Positions 13,401 to 27,718 of a DNA stretch of 64,000 nt are shown in pieces (positions within the stretch are counted from its first letter, which is position 1; each line of letters starts with the position of its first letter). The stretch is from the NCBI GenBank assembly GCA_013396655.1, contig WBMV01006429.1:503116-567115 (forward strand), written 5' to 3'. Source of the stretch: Campylorhamphus procurvoides (Eukaryota; Chordata; Aves; Passeriformes; Dendrocolaptidae). A program made the translations under genes and the position numbers. The notes under the pieces are model-generated. The model did no database searches and was not told where the DNA came from. It saw only the letters and a program-made list of their open reading frames with translations.

Positions 13401-15647
13401 GCTTCTGTCCCTGAAAAGAACAAATTAAAAGTCAAGAAACCCCCACACAAGTGCAATCTCAGCATTCAGTGTGCAGCTGCACATGGACACACAGATACTT
13501 TGGCTTTTCCAGCTCCAAATCTGGATGTTGCAAGGAGAATGTATTTAATCTGCTTTGTCAAATATATTGCTATAAATGGGATACAAAGCTGTGAGGAACA
13601 TACAATGCTACCTTTACTTTATCTGAGCCATTCTTTGCATTTTTCATAATTTTCCTAACTGAACTCACCCACCGTTCTGCATCACATGAGGATTAACAAA
13701 CCCACAATATTTTCTGGGTTCCTGAAATCCTTGTTTCTATTTTCTATTGGAAAAGAATGTCACATAAAATGCACATTCCCAGTAGTGTGAAATGGAAACC
13801 AGACAGCGTGGGAAGGTACCTGTGCTATGGGGGGCTATGGATGGAGGCAGAACCCATAGTCTGTACTGGAGAGCACCAGCAATCCCACACATCATGTACT
13901 GAAGGTACCCAAGAGGACATTTATGGAGAGAAAAGGAGGATGCTCCAGAGCTCAGAGCAGAGAGGGAATCTCCATCCTATATAGGAGTGGCTTTCCCAGA
14001 GAGCCACTACCTGCTATCAGAGGAACCATCAGCCTTTGGCAGCACCCAGGGAAGGGAGAGCGTGAACTGCTCCATCCTTACCCTCTCCAGATGAATCTCC
14101 CTTCTCAGCTCTGCTGGTGCCAACAGGAGTTGGTCTCGAGTCATAATTAAGTGCCTTTTACTGTTCTGATGGACTCAGAGGGCAGAGAGAGCAAACCAGG
14201 CATCTGGAACACGTCAGTCAGCACATGGCACAGGTGATGCTTCTGACAGCGTCCCCCACAAATGTTAGGGACTGAAGACATCTAATTACAGAGAGGGAAG
14301 GACCTCTAGAGAAAATGGTAAATTAAATCCAGGGTGTTTTGAATGAGGAGTGGTCCCAAAGCACCTGACAGTGTGGGGAAGGAACAAGGAGAATGGTCCT
14401 CATGCTTATATTGTGCTGCCCATATTTGTTATGAACTTTTGGTTCTTTAAATTCAGATTTCATATATATTATCACCTAACCTTTTAATAAGCAAACAAGC
14501 TTACTCTGGGAAGCTAAGCAGCCAAATCCTGCTAATTCCTGCTAATAACCGAGATTCCATTACAAGTTGCTGGAGCTAAAATAATTAGTGAGTAAACAAG
14601 CAAATAAGACAAGCTGAAAAGCAGAGTATCACAAGCTGTTCTTCAGGGCACTTCAATGACTTGTAGTGACTTGTGGAAAGCAGACATGTCATTTTCTACT
14701 CTGTCTCATCTGCTGGTCAGAGGGAAGGAGGAGGACAGAGCCACTCCTACTGCCAGAACAGCTCCATCCTCCTCACCAGAGCAGCAACGTGGTGCCTGCT
14801 GCAAACTGGAGGGAGCAAGTCCCAGCAGGACAAGGGAAAATTTTCACAGGCTGCAAATTCAACACCATTTCTATAGGTCATGTTACATGGCCCAAGAGGG
14901 GACTGTTAGATCAAGTGACACGAAGCCATTAAGCATTATATTTCCCCAGTGCAATTGCAGTAATGAAACACCTAGAGTTAGATGAGCCTGTGCTACTCTG
15001 GCCAGAGAATATCAAGGCTGTTGCTGCTCAGGAGCTGTGCCTGGACTGAAGGCAGTGACACTGTGAGCCAGTGGAGATGCAGAGCCTGGGGCCAGGTCTG
15101 CAGCAGGACAGAGCCCAGAGTACAGCAATAGAGAACATGAAAATGGGGCTGTGAGGAGCATGACAGCTCTCCCAGTGCCTGAAGGGGCTCAGCTTCCCAA
15201 GGTGCCCTTGTGGGAGAGCTGAGTGCTTCTGAGGTGTCACTTTGCTGCTGATCAGAAGTGATGGGCAGGCACACATGCCCCCCTGAGCAGCTAAAGCCAT
15301 GGGATCTAAGGGGCTGCTGAAGCAGCAGTACTCATGCTGACACCATGGGCTGTGTGTCACCCTCTGCAGCCAGCCTGGAGGGTGCCAGGGCAGGCTGGGG
15401 CTGACAGGGTGCCACATCCCATCTCCTCTTGAGTGCTAACAGAGCTTGGGGTCATTCCTCTGCAGCAAAGGGTTTCAGTAAAACAGGCTGTGGGGACAGG
15501 GGAGGAGAAGGGAGAGGTGAGATGTGCTGCTTGGCAGGCTCCAGGTGCCTGGGCACAGGGGTTGCCCTGACACGCAGGGCTTCTCACACACTCACAGCCC
15601 TGGAAGACAGAGCAAAAGTGAAAAAGTGGCTATAAAATTAATTGGAT

Positions 15648-15756
15648 GGGTTTGATTGGCACCCTGAACCTGATTTAGTGAGTGGCATCCTTACCCATGG
15701 TGGGGTATTGGAGCTAAATGGCCTTTAAGGTCCCTTCCAACCCAAACCATTCTATG
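15648..15756 (+). mobile_element. CR1 LINE 3' fragment
   Basis: The text runs GGCACCCTGAACCTGATTTA, GTGAGTGGCATCC, GGAGCTAAATGGCCTTTAAG, then TCCCTTCCAACCCAAACC and ATTCTATG, which is the characteristic last 100 bases of CR1 in plus orientation. It is truncated at the left. Confidence 0.92.
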
Positions 15757-16175
15757 TTTTCCATGGAGTTAAATGGTGACAAGGAAATGCAAACCAAGGC
15801 CAAAAGTGCCCAAAGCTGAGGAACAGCCTCAGCAGCTGTCTGCCAGCTTCACAGATAGGAAATGCAGCTCCATCGCCCAGGAGAAAGTTTGCAAAAAGTC
15901 CCTTTTTCTCAGCAATTCCCCAATTAGCTGGTTTGGCACAATATCCACCCCTGCACATCCCAAGGCTTCCTTATAATAATGCCAGGAGCAAGAGCAGGCG
16001 GCTTGGCTGGCAGTGGGCCCAGGGAGAGGGGAGGCTGCAATAGCCCCCACAGTGCTTCCCCCTGCTCCAAACCCTCCCATCCTCCCAGCACAGAAGGCCA
16101 TGTAATTTTCCACTTTTCATTTATGATTTATTTTTAAAGCACCATCTAAATCTGAGGCTACATGAAGCCGTTTCC

Positions 16176-16191
16176 AAAAAAAAAAAAAAAA
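16176..16191 (+). repeat. A16 homopolymer
   Basis: Sixteen A in a row. No retroposed gene or LINE tail can be recognised before it. Confidence 0.95.
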
Positions 16192-16606
16192 TCATGCTTG
16201 CCAATATCTGCTTTGAATTAAACATTTCCTCTGATTCCATTGCTGCCAGTTGCCAAACCACGAATATCTTGAAATAAGGAATCTTGCCCAGGTCTGGCAG
16301 CAGCTACTGGCAGGACATAGAGATACCACCCGAAATTAGACTGTGTGAGAGAGGGAGAGAACAAAGATATGAAGAGGTCAAGAACAGCAGAAGAGCTACA
16401 GGCACTTCTGGCCTCCCTCTCATCCATCTGCTCCCCAGGGATGCTGTTATGGTCCTGCCTCACAGCAAAGAGCAGACAAAAAACAGTAAAACTGGGAAAA
16501 AATTCATTTTTAGCTCAGGCTTGTTCTGTGGAAGGGAGGCCTCCTCTCTTTTATTATATTTTTTTCAGACTTCAGGATTTGATCACATCACTTTAAAAGT
16601 TTCCTT

Positions 16607-16617
16607 CCCCCCCCCCC
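16607..16617 (+). repeat. C11 homopolymer
   Basis: Eleven C in a row following a TTCCTT pyrimidine stretch. Confidence 0.95.
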
Positions 16618-19600
16618 GAAGATAACCCCTTGTCACTTTATTTCAAATGCCTGCACTTTAATATCAGCTACAGGCTACTTCTGGAATTATATATAAGAAA
16701 ATGATACATCCAGAAAGATGAGGAAGTCAAATTATTTTCCCTGCTTTGATGTTTATTTGTGTTTTGTACTGCAGGGCACTTGTGCAATATGCACAGAAAT
16801 GCCAGGAGAATGAGTGAATCCTGTTCAAGCCATTTAGAGGATGAAATGGTAAAAGAAACTGCTTTGAACTGGGCCCGATGGCACTTTGGGAAATGTGCTT
16901 TCTGATCTGCACATTGTCACTTTTTCCCAGCTTGGATTTGTTACCACCAGGGCAAGGCTGGCCATAAACATGCTGGGACTGGGATGTCAGGCTTAGAGGA
17001 GGCAATAGAGGGAGATTTGATGCCAAGGAAATATGTACCCTGTTTTTCTTCAGAGGCCTGTGGCTTTAAAAACTTTAAAAAAGTAATTCTCATCTTTGTA
17101 CATCGTTTACAAAACCGGTCCAAAGTTGCCCAGGGGACTGTGGAAGAGAGCGCTGTACCTGCATGTTGTTTGTACAAATGCCAATGGTTCAGCTAAACAA
17201 ACTCAAGGATTGCAACTATTAATTGAAATCCAACCCTTGGCTAATGTGAATTAGTGCTGGATTATAATGCTACATCATGATAAGCAGCTTCAAAATATTT
17301 CAAACAGATTTGGAAAGTTGTTCTCCATTAGATTATAAATACTATTAACAGATAACAAGCCATAAAAACCCATCACTTCAAAGGGGATCTTCTGGCCATT
17401 TTCTAACAGAGGAGCTGAAGGGCCACAGTTTGCTAAGCCAAAATTGAAAGCAGAAAGCAAATCACAGCATCTACAATTATTATTGATTCCTGAACTTATT
17501 AACTGAGAGGATTACCTTGTTCACTTCACTTTTGTTAAGGATAACACATTAACTAGATATAACAAGGGATAAGACAGGCCAAGAGTTTAGCTCTAAACAT
17601 TAAGGGCCTTTGAAGATTTGCTTAAAATCCCTATAAAGACATTGGGTTTTTCCCCCAACAATGCTGGGGGCAGCCAGGGAAGAGCAGGGGGCTGACCTGC
17701 GCTGAGCAAAGGAGCAGGAGCTTTGGTAAGAAACACATCTGGGACACCCAAACACCTCCCCATGCCTGCAGAAGACACTTCTCTGTTAAGAGTTGGAGAT
17801 AGTCCCCAGTGACAGCCCCACCTGGGGTTGCACCAGCAGCTATGCAAACATGGAGTTAAGAAAAGAGCCCCTAAAAAGTCCTTCCCACCCGAACAAATGG
17901 CAGAGGATTAACGAAATGGGGCAGCCGAGCCTTCCCGAGGGAACACCAGACTAAATTAAACTTGCCATCAGCTGAGCAGCAGGAAGTTTTCTTCTCAGCA
18001 AAACCCATCAAAACAGATTTCACTGCAAGGCACTGCTTAGACAACTAGTTCTTATTAAAGGGTTCTAAAATGCTCTCCTGCCTACTCAAGCAAATGAGTC
18101 AAAGTCTTGCCCAGTCCCAGTGACAGCTTTCACACTGCCCCAGAGAGCAAAGGGTTTTCCAACTCCCTCCCTGTGATTAGAGCTGAACTGTCATGCTGAG
18201 ACCTATTTTGGTCCTGGAAATAGAGATAACCCTGTAAATCAAATGGCTCTCTATTTAGTTTGTCTTGTCACTGATAACAGAGATTTCAAAAAAGTGCTTT
18301 GTGGGAAGGATTACCCTGGGATCTGTCTGTCCGATCCTCCTTCCCAAATTCCCAGTGCACTCCCCGTGGGGAGCGTGTCTCAATGGCTACAAATCTCTCA
18401 TATAAACCACATAACAGGTAGTGACACATTTACAGCACTTTTCATCTTTACAGCACTGTGTGCTGGTCAGTTTTTATTACACTTCCCAGACAAAGTGCTC
18501 TCCTTCGTGTCCACTAGGCAAGAGATCTTTTTTTGCCCAGACAAGCTTTTAGTCTGGCCATCTGTAACTCTACAATAAAGACACATACACGTTTTCCCAT
18601 ATTACAGTAATTGGTAGAAAAAGTTAGGACTAAGCCCATGATGTTTCTGTCTCCATTCCCAGCTAGCCCAGCACATCATCCTGAAAATGTTCTTTTTATG
18701 GTGCCTTAGTACATGGCACCATCTAGGCCTGAAGTGCTCCCCCAAGGGTTTGAATTAGGCTCAGAAAGGATGAAAGAATCAACTAACAAGATCAGAGCTG
18801 TTGCAGGTTCAGCTTTAGGGGCCACAGAAAGTAAATTCCTAGTTTGTAACACTTGCTTATTCCTCAAGTTATTAATCACTCCGATGCAGAATTTATAGCT
18901 GGGCTGGCTGCTTCCCTTTCCCCCAGGTAAAACTGTCACTATTTTAAGGCTATAATAAGAAGCCGATTTCCTAAAGTGTAACTTCAAAGGGAAACTTCCT
19001 TCTCCTGCTTGATAAAATATTAATGGGGAATAAAAAGTGACGTTGGGCAGAACCCCAGGAGCTCTTTTGGGGCTCCAAAGCAGCACAGTCCCTGGCTGGC
19101 ACCTTTCGTTCCTGCAGGAAATCCTCTGTCTTATTGCCCAGGTTGTGAGTTGGGAGCAGAACTCTTTTCCCAGCACAATCCATTCCCTTTACAACACCCA
19201 AGCAAGGTCATGTCTCATGTCAGGAGAACCTGCTGCAGGGCAGGTTCCTTCCTTCACACCTCAGAGGGTTCAGCAATGGGGGGATGAGTTGGGAGGGAGC
19301 AAGGTATGGCTTAAAGCCTCCTCAAGAGAGTGCAAAAAGGATGCACCCACCATCCCAGCCAGAACCCCTGGCAGATGATTCCCCAGGGTCACACAGAAGC
19401 TACAGCCAAAAAGGCTTTTCCCTTTCAGGTAGGGAGGATCTGGTGGGGTTCCCTCAGCCAGTATTTGATACACAGATATGCAGTTAAGTCTGTCAAATAC
19501 AGCTCATGCCCCTGCCCTGTATTTTCAAGACCAGTCCATGCTCCTGCACGGAGATGAATTTGCAGGAGCTGCACACAAAACTGCTTGAGGAATTCAAACA

Positions 19601-20422
19601 TGTAGGATGGCTGGGAAAGCTGTCAGGGGAAAAGAAAGCTGAAGAACAGCTCAGACAGCAGTTCTTGCTGGGGGCTGGAAGTCACCAAGTGCCAATCCTG
19701 GCCTGGCATCTGCATTGCACAGAGATAAGAGGGGTGCTGAGCTGAGGGCATCATCTCAGATGAGACCTTGCTGTGGCTGCCTCTGATACAAGGAGATAAA
19801 TGCAGATGTGCTCTCTGTGCTGATTCATTCCAATTCCCATGCAGGTCTCCAGATTTTCTGTAATTTTCTTCCCTGCACTGACAAGATTTTTGTGTAAAAT
19901 GAAGATGCTTTTATAAAGCTTGGGCCAGCCAGCTCAGCATGTGTGCTTAATGCAGCAAGGCCTGGGTTGAGAGGGAGGGACTGGGTTATGCCTTGGTGCT
20001 CCTGCTGTGTTGCCACTGTTTATGGGCTTCTGGCAGATCTTTCACTGCTTTCCATCTCATTTCCTAACAACTGGTGTAACTGCTATCACAGCCCCCAAAC
20101 ACTCCATTTCAGTTACGTGTCAAGCACTTAGAAATATTTTAGATCTGAAAGGCACTACATGAACAAAATGGGTTCTGTGCTATTGGTGCCATCCCACGGG
20201 TTCAGTGTCACCCCTGGCTAATCTCGATAAGCATTTCAGCACCCCAAGTCATTATTCACTAAAGGGAGATCAGTTTCTGGCCTCCCCAACAGGTCCATCC
20301 CCCTGAGATGGAGCCAGAATCCCCCTGTGCCACCAGTGCAGCCCTTCAGCCTTCTCATGTTGAGTCGCTTATTCAGCCTCTCGCAGAGGGATATTCATTA
20401 ATGTTTACTGATGTAGAATGCA

Positions 20423-20501
20423 CACACTACATTAGTCACAATCCTATAAGTAAACATGTTTTTCATCCACACTACATTAATCTTGAGCCTATAAATAAAC
20501 A
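20423..20501. repeat. Diverged 34-bp direct repeat, 45-bp spacing
   Basis: Two 34-base units, 20,423-20,456 and 20,468-20,501, both start CACACTACATTA and end in TAAACA; I count 28 matches of 34. Each ends in a forkhead-type core. Confidence 0.75.
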
Positions 20502-23500
20502 GATAGAGCACAGTCATAGCTTGCTAAGATGCCCCCTGCAGAAAGAGAGTGACTGTACCAGAATACAGCAGAGAGCAGGACTGTGGTGTCACAGAGACCA
20601 TGGGTTGGTTCTTACTGGATAAGGGGAGGGTTATCTAAAGGAAAAAATGAGGATTTGGAGGGGCAGGCATTGCTGTATTGCAGCACTGATTTTTGGCATT
20701 GTCTGATTTTAAGGTGTGAGGTGCCACCCATAGCTTCAGGTACAAATTCATAATAAATCCAGCTAAATAAACCTTGGTGTCCCATCAGCTGGGTCACTCC
20801 AGAGACTTTTTCCTTACCAGATGAGCAATATACAGGACCATCCTGCATTCCCACAGCATCCCCTCTACTTGCCTGTCATACTGAAGGAAAAGAATGATGC
20901 TTTCCAAATTAAATACCCAGCAGAATGACTTTACCAGCCTCAGAAACATGGCAGCAAACCAGCTTTGGATGGAGAGGACTCTGTTCCCAAATAAGATGAA
21001 GGAATTGCAAGGAGGCAGAATATGGATTTGAAGCCAGTGTGAGTGGATAGTGGTGCCTACATAAAGGCTGTAAAAATCAGTTTTTAACAGTCCACTTTAG
21101 CCACCAACCAGCTAAGGAAATGTCAGCAAAGAAAAGAAAATAAAAAGAAAAACCATTAAGTTGATGGAAAGGTACAGGAGGAAAAACCAAAATGAAATTG
21201 AGCCCCTTTAACCTCAAGCAAGTGGGCCTGGAAACTCGAAAATGATTCAATACAGTGAAAGAGAAAGGAAAAAGGAAAGGGGAAGGGATTAGTGTTTAAT
21301 CTAAGTCACAGCTTCACCAGGGGTGTCTTATTCTTTAGCACAGTATTGGGTTAGACTCCAACCATTTTTGTCTTTACCCATAAATACTATTTTTATCATG
21401 TGATTAACCTACAACTGAGAGCATCTTAAGTCTCACAGTCTGTATGGAGCTGCATCTGCACACCCTGAGCCATGCTGAGGAGGCCCTGGGACAAAGCTCT
21501 CAGCACTACTCAGATTGTTGGTAATATGATGCATTGGCTATTTTAATTAACTTCCCCGCTGGGAGCCCACAGTTTATACACAGCACAATAAAACGTGGTC
21601 TTAATTTTTAAGACCTTAAAGACAACGAGACAAAATTAGAGCAAACTAGTTAGGCTGTCCCTAGAGGTCAGGGCTGTTGTGCTCCTCTTTCCCCTACGAG
21701 GTGTGGACCAAGCCAAGAGCACTGAAGAGGGAGAGCAGATGATGCTACAGCATGAGATTTATTTGATATACACAATATCTGAGCAAATTTCTCTTTAACA
21801 TCTCCCCTCAAATGTTTTTTACTGAATCTTATCTTATCAAAGCCACTTAAGCAACCAGAAATAAAGTTGACTATTAGCAAACTGCTTCCTTTTCTGGTTT
21901 TCCTGCTCAAGAGGGTGTAATAAAGGGAAATTTAATTGCTCACGAAAGACAACATCTGCATCACGTATCCATCACATTTCCACTTGGAAAGCTTCCCAGT
22001 ACAGCTGTTGTTTGGTGTGCATTACCTTTTATACCCATCATTAATGAAGTTGATTCTGTTATTAGAGGCCTGGAAGCTGTAACAGGGGGTGATATTTCTG
22101 TCCACAGCATCTGTGTGCCTTTGACAGGAGATGCACTCCATCAAAAGCCGACACACACGGCTAAACCAGTGGGCAAGGTATGTTGCCTTTTTATTTTATT
22201 TAACAGTAATGAAATGTAACAAGTGCACCAGAGGGACACATTTTCATAAGCAGACAAGCAGATGGGTGAAGAAACTTGACTTGCTATAAAAAGCTCGTAA
22301 GTGCTGAGCAGCCCGAAAGGCCCCATGGATGCTGCACAGCAAGTTCCCCTGTCAAAGATCTCACATCACACGGGGCAGCCTCTCCCTTTGGCATTTCACA
22401 CCCTACAGGTGATAACCCCAAATTCTGACGGCAGCCAGCCAGAAACCAGACACTGCCAGGCCACGTTTTCCTTGAATTCCTCCAGGTTTGCCTCTCCCAA
22501 AGAGGTGGGGGGAGTGGGGATGGGGAGGGCAGGGGTTTTAATGAGAATTGTTCATTTTTCATTCAAGTGATTTCGTTGCCTTGTGGAAATAATGTTTTTT
22601 CAATAAATTGCATTAGAGTGTCTACTTCACATGGTCTGAAATCACAGACATGCTGGAGGAGAGGTTAATACCAACTATCACCTGAAGACCAACAAAGCCC
22701 CACCAAGCCAAAGCCAGGCTCTTCCCCATTTGCACTGCACCAGGCAGACAGACAGCTGAATCTCTTCCATACTTTAAACTGGAGGAGTTCATAGATTTAT
22801 GAAACAGTGGGATTTAGTTGTAAATCTGTTCTTCTCTATGTCTGTGTCCTATGTCTCTATCTAGGCTGTATCTCAGACTAGTCTTGAGATCTCCTAAATC
22901 TGCTGTGTCTGTACTGCAGCTACACTGCTGGATTTTAATGGCAAAAATGCCACAGAGCTTTTGTATCTGTGATCACTGAATCCATCCAAATACCTAAAAC
23001 AAAGCATGAAAGTAATAAAAGTGCCAGCAGAGGAGTAGGAGGAGCAGTGAGTGGATTACTCCTCTTTCCCAGCCTCAACAGGCTGCCACCCACAGCACCC
23101 TTCATGGCAAAACCTTCTCCTTATGCTTACAGCACACGAAACACAAATTTAACTTATCAAAATCGCAATCAATAAGACGTTTCTTAAATTACCTAGATTC
23201 AGGAGAAAGGAGGAAAATTAATTAGTGTGGCTTATCCCTGGGTGAAAGCTTACACTGAAGGTCTGGATCGATTCTTTTGAATACAGATGCTGAAAGGCAG
23301 TCACATCACCCTGACAAGACTGCTGGATGGTGGCACTCCTAAAATCCAGGCAGCTCCCTGTCAATATTCCACAAGCTCTTTATTGTTCCAGAATGTTTGT
23401 CTCAGAGCACCAACCATGGCCAGCTTGATTCCATGTCTCAACATGCCAAACTGTGGCTTTGTTGTGCTCAAGTTTTTTGTCTTTAGGGATTTCACATGCA

Positions 23501-26500
23501 AACCAATTTTCTTGGTTATTTGTGCTCGTTTGCAAGAGGCATAAGTCATCAAAAGCAGACACAGATGAACAATCCACTGCTCATCAGGGGTTTTCTTTAG
23601 AATACCAACACAACAAGGCAACTTGAGAAATGTGTGTTTATAACCAGTCAAGCAGATGGAAAAATCTGATTTGCTATAAAAAGTTTATAGCTGCTGAAAA
23701 TGTTTGGGATTTGCTGGAAGGACTCAGCCGTAACAAATCACGACAGGGCACTGAAAACACGGATCCTGCTTTGTCTCACTGATGTCTCAGCATCAGTTTT
23801 CTTTCAGCTGTACCTAAGGAGGTGCTCTGGGAGGGGACAGGCAGTGTGGGACTGCAGGGAATGGACACCCACAGGTGTCCCAGCCCTTCTCTGAATGCAC
23901 ATGGGCACTGGAGCATCTGCCCACTACCTGTGCCAGGTGGGCTCATTGGAAGGGACTGTGCTGTGTGCACTCAGAGATGTCCCTGCAATGCAAACCAAGG
24001 CACAAGGAGTGGGGACAGTTGGGGAATCATTCCAAAAGCACATTGTCCTCCAAAACACAGCCCTGCCATAGGCACAGCCACCCACATAGAGCTCTCCAGC
24101 TCTCCTGGGCACCTCCCCAGTGGGTTCACAGTCACTGTGGAGTGTCTGTTAATTCCAGAGAGAGCTCAGCCCTCTACAAACTGCTGATACCCTCCAACAT
24201 GAGTCCCTCCCTCAGCTACATCTTCTGAGTGACTCCAGCTCTCGAGGGCCTGAACCCCTCCAAAGGAACAGCAGATTGAGCCACAAGTGCTCATGTCAGA
24301 AGCTGTTGTCAGGCCTCCAGATCCAGCCTGTGCTGGAGGAGATGCCCACACCATCCTAGGACCTTTCAGACCTCCCAGCTATCCCTTGGAGCTCTATTTC
24401 CACTCCCCTTCACCTCATCAACACCCAAAGGGACTATTTTACTTTCTACTTGTTGCTAATCTCTTTTGCAAGTACAATTCCAATGAACTTGTCTACAGGC
24501 TGTCACATCTCTCCATCATCCACAAGCAGAGCATGCAGAATATAAATTTTTTAGTCTTCACAGGCAAAACAAAGTCTGTTAGTATTCTTCCGCACCTAAA
24601 ATGAGATCTGCAGAGACACAAAAGATGTCCAAGAGCTGCCATGGGCTGTTAATCCAGTTGAACTGGAAGCACATCAGAGCCAGCAAGCCCTTTCAAGACA
24701 CCAGGAAATGCCTCGTCTCTCCTCTGTGTAGTTTTTCTCGTGCTTCAGGCACACACAGATTGTATCCTGATGGGGGGAAAAGCTGCTCTTCACTTTATAA
24801 TTTATGTTTTTGTGAAAGGCAGTTTTCATACTTTTGGCTCTGGGTCTCTGGAAGGCTGGATGAGAAAAGGGCCAAAATTCTGCAGCTATCCAGGCCTTCA
24901 CTGTGACAAGAATAAAGTGTCTGTTCAATATAAATGGAAACAAGAAATACCCATTAGGAAACAGCAAAAAGAATAAGCAGATTCACAGTGGATTTGGACA
25001 TTGTAATATGACAGATATCCTTAAAACCACTTCACAAGCAACTTCATCAGCCCTGAACACTTCCTAAATGAAGCTGTTGGGGCACACCTGCCTGTCTGCT
25101 AAATGCCAGGTTCCCTCTTCAGTGCTCCAGTGAGAATTCAGATCCCACTGGTGACATGGAGAGCCCCACCACGCAGCCCTACACTGGGAAGGCACCAAAC
25201 TCACCACCCTCCCCACTCAGGTAACACCCCTGCCTGCCTTCCTGGGGCTGAGGAGGGGAAGCATCACAGTAAAACAAATTCTGCTACTTTCAAACCCAGC
25301 AGTGGTGACTGGAATCCATAAATAAGATTGGAAGGAGTTGTTGTTTTTTTGCCCCAGACTTGTGGGACTGCTGCAAGCATAATTAGGTTTTGGGTTTACA
25401 AAAAAATAGCAGCATCTGTTGCGTGCTCTGTGCATGCTGCCAGTCTGAGGGGACTGCTCTGGGCTCACTGCAGCTTTTGTTCTCACAAATAGAGCAAACT
25501 TTGCCAAGCCTGGAGCAGGGCTGGTGGCCAAGGGCTTCAGAGACCCACAGTGTAGGAGGAGAGGAAGGGCATGGAACTCAGAGTGCCTCATCCCTTAGTT
25601 CAATTTAATTTGATGAGTCTCAGTTTAAATTAATACAGGGAAAACTCTCAACAGCAGCTTCTGCCAACAATCCCATTACAAAATAATGTTGGCATAAAAT
25701 AATCACAAACATGTGCCTATCTCGTGCTTTAAAGTCAGTTCCAAGAATTTAGAGACTGGCCAAGCCCCTTGCTGATTAGCAAGGAAACATCCTCTTCTTG
25801 AGTGAAAAAGCTTTTCTTCCTCATGCAGGACAGAGAAAAACATCCCAGGAATTCTCCCAGAGCAACACCATCCTCAGCAAACTAGTGAAGGGTTGGAGGG
25901 GGACCTGCTAATCCTTCTCCTCTTCCTGGAGGAGACTCTGGGTGAGCTCCTTGAAGACAGCAGTGGCAGCACCATCCCTACAGCCCTTGCCACACCCAAC
26001 AAGGTGTCTCCCCAAAAACTGCATAACACAAACCCTCTGGCTGGGGAGCCTTTGAAGCAGGACTGTGTCTGTTTGGATTCTGAACAATTATCAAAGAACT
26101 GCACTTATTATAGTGACAGCAGATGCAGGTCACTGCACACAGCAGCGTTCTGTAGAGCTGGGTGCCAGCCCAGAAGCTTCTATCCAAATGCAGCTGAACT
26201 TCTAAAAACATTTAGGTCCAGATCCTTTGAGTTCCATCTAATTCAGTATTACTTTCTTTGCTAAATAACTAACTCCATTAGTTCCTCTGGTTTCAAACCT
26301 GAACTCTGCATCTGAATGCTCTCCCTCCACATGGTGCCTCTTTCCTTTCCCTGCACATCCCTGTGCTGCAAATGCATTGCTCGAGCTTGATGGTGCTGCT
26401 CTTTTCCTTTTCTGAAGCCCAGAAACACTTCCAGGAATCCTCTCAGGATTTTAAAAGTGCTGCTTCACTTCTCCAAGCCTGGAGGAAATTTGTTCCCATA

Positions 26501-27702
26501 CCCCCAGCATCTCCTACACAGAGGGTGACCCATTAGATTATTTGGTTGTAAGTAGCATTGATTCTGACTCAGGGGACCATGTTCAGCCACCTCAAACTTG
26601 AATACATTTTTAGGAATACATTATGTATGAGGGTATAGCTATTCAAATGGAGGTGGGGGGGAGGGAAAGAGGGAGAGAAAGAAAAAAAAAATCTGAATTT
26701 TGAGAGAGGGAAGAGTCAAATTCCCTGCCCTGCCTCACACTGCAGTTCAAATACAGGAATTCGTATAAACATGTATTTCTTAGCAAAGGGGACTGGCAGA
26801 TGGCAATATATACTCTACACTGGCAGAAAATGGGGGATGCATTTTGAAAGACATTAACATTTTGAAAGACATCATCCATCAGGTGCTTCTTAACCAGGAG
26901 GGGCAGGTACAGCACAGCCAGGGGCAGCAGCACGAGCCTCTGCTACAGCAGGAAAGAACTCCAGTAAAACCAAAGTGAGTTGGCATGCCATGAAACACCA
27001 GGTTGTCCAAAGGCTGTCCAAGGGGAAGGGCAGTGTCTCTACAGAAATAAAGCAAAATCTCTCCCAAACTGGGGCTAAAACATGTGCAAAGTTGCTGGAG
27101 GCATTGCCCTCATACATCAGGCTCTGCAGTCTTGCAGGTTTTCCATCAGAGAGCTTTGATGCTCAAAAATACCACGTTTGCAATTATATCATTTGCCTTT
27201 TTATTTTCTTATCTACTTTTCTAAAAACGTAGAGGAAAGAAACATTTAAAATAAATTGATGAAGGATTAATTAAGAAGTGCTTTGAACTAAAAGGAGTAA
27301 AAAGCCATTAAGTGGACATGTAGAGCAAAAATGTTATAATGATATGCTACATCTATATGATTAAGAAATTAAAATGAACTATGAAAGGAAGGTAGTGTTG
27401 AAGGCAAAATAATGGAACTATTTCCAGCACATTTCAAACAAAAGGCTGGTAACATGAGTTGTCAAACATTTCTGAGATCAAAAGACAAAACCCTGCCTCC
27501 TGGGGAGTTTAAAAAAGTTAAAAGGAACATTTCTTCTTGCAGGAAGGTGGGTAAGAGGCACCAGAAATGAACATTTTCTTCTCTCAAGCAAACTTTCCTG
27601 CGCCAGCAATTAAACCCAGGAAAGACCATGGGGGATTCACAACTGCAGGTTAAGAGAAAGCCACCCCAGCCCTAATCCCCCCTCATGTTCTGCAGAAAAA
27701 GG

Positions 27703-27718
27703 GACAGACAGACAGACA
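27703..27718 (+). repeat. (GACA)4 microsatellite
   Basis: Four perfect GACA units. Confidence 0.95.

Larger units (their letters stand above)
5171..15647. other. Intergenic spacer, no gene seen
   Basis: Open frames here, including one of 233 codons on the minus strand at 7,146-7,847, lack any recognisable domain. The segment contains the 69-bp duplication, an AAT repeat and a long AT-rich unique block (about 8,090-9,500). Confidence 0.7.
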
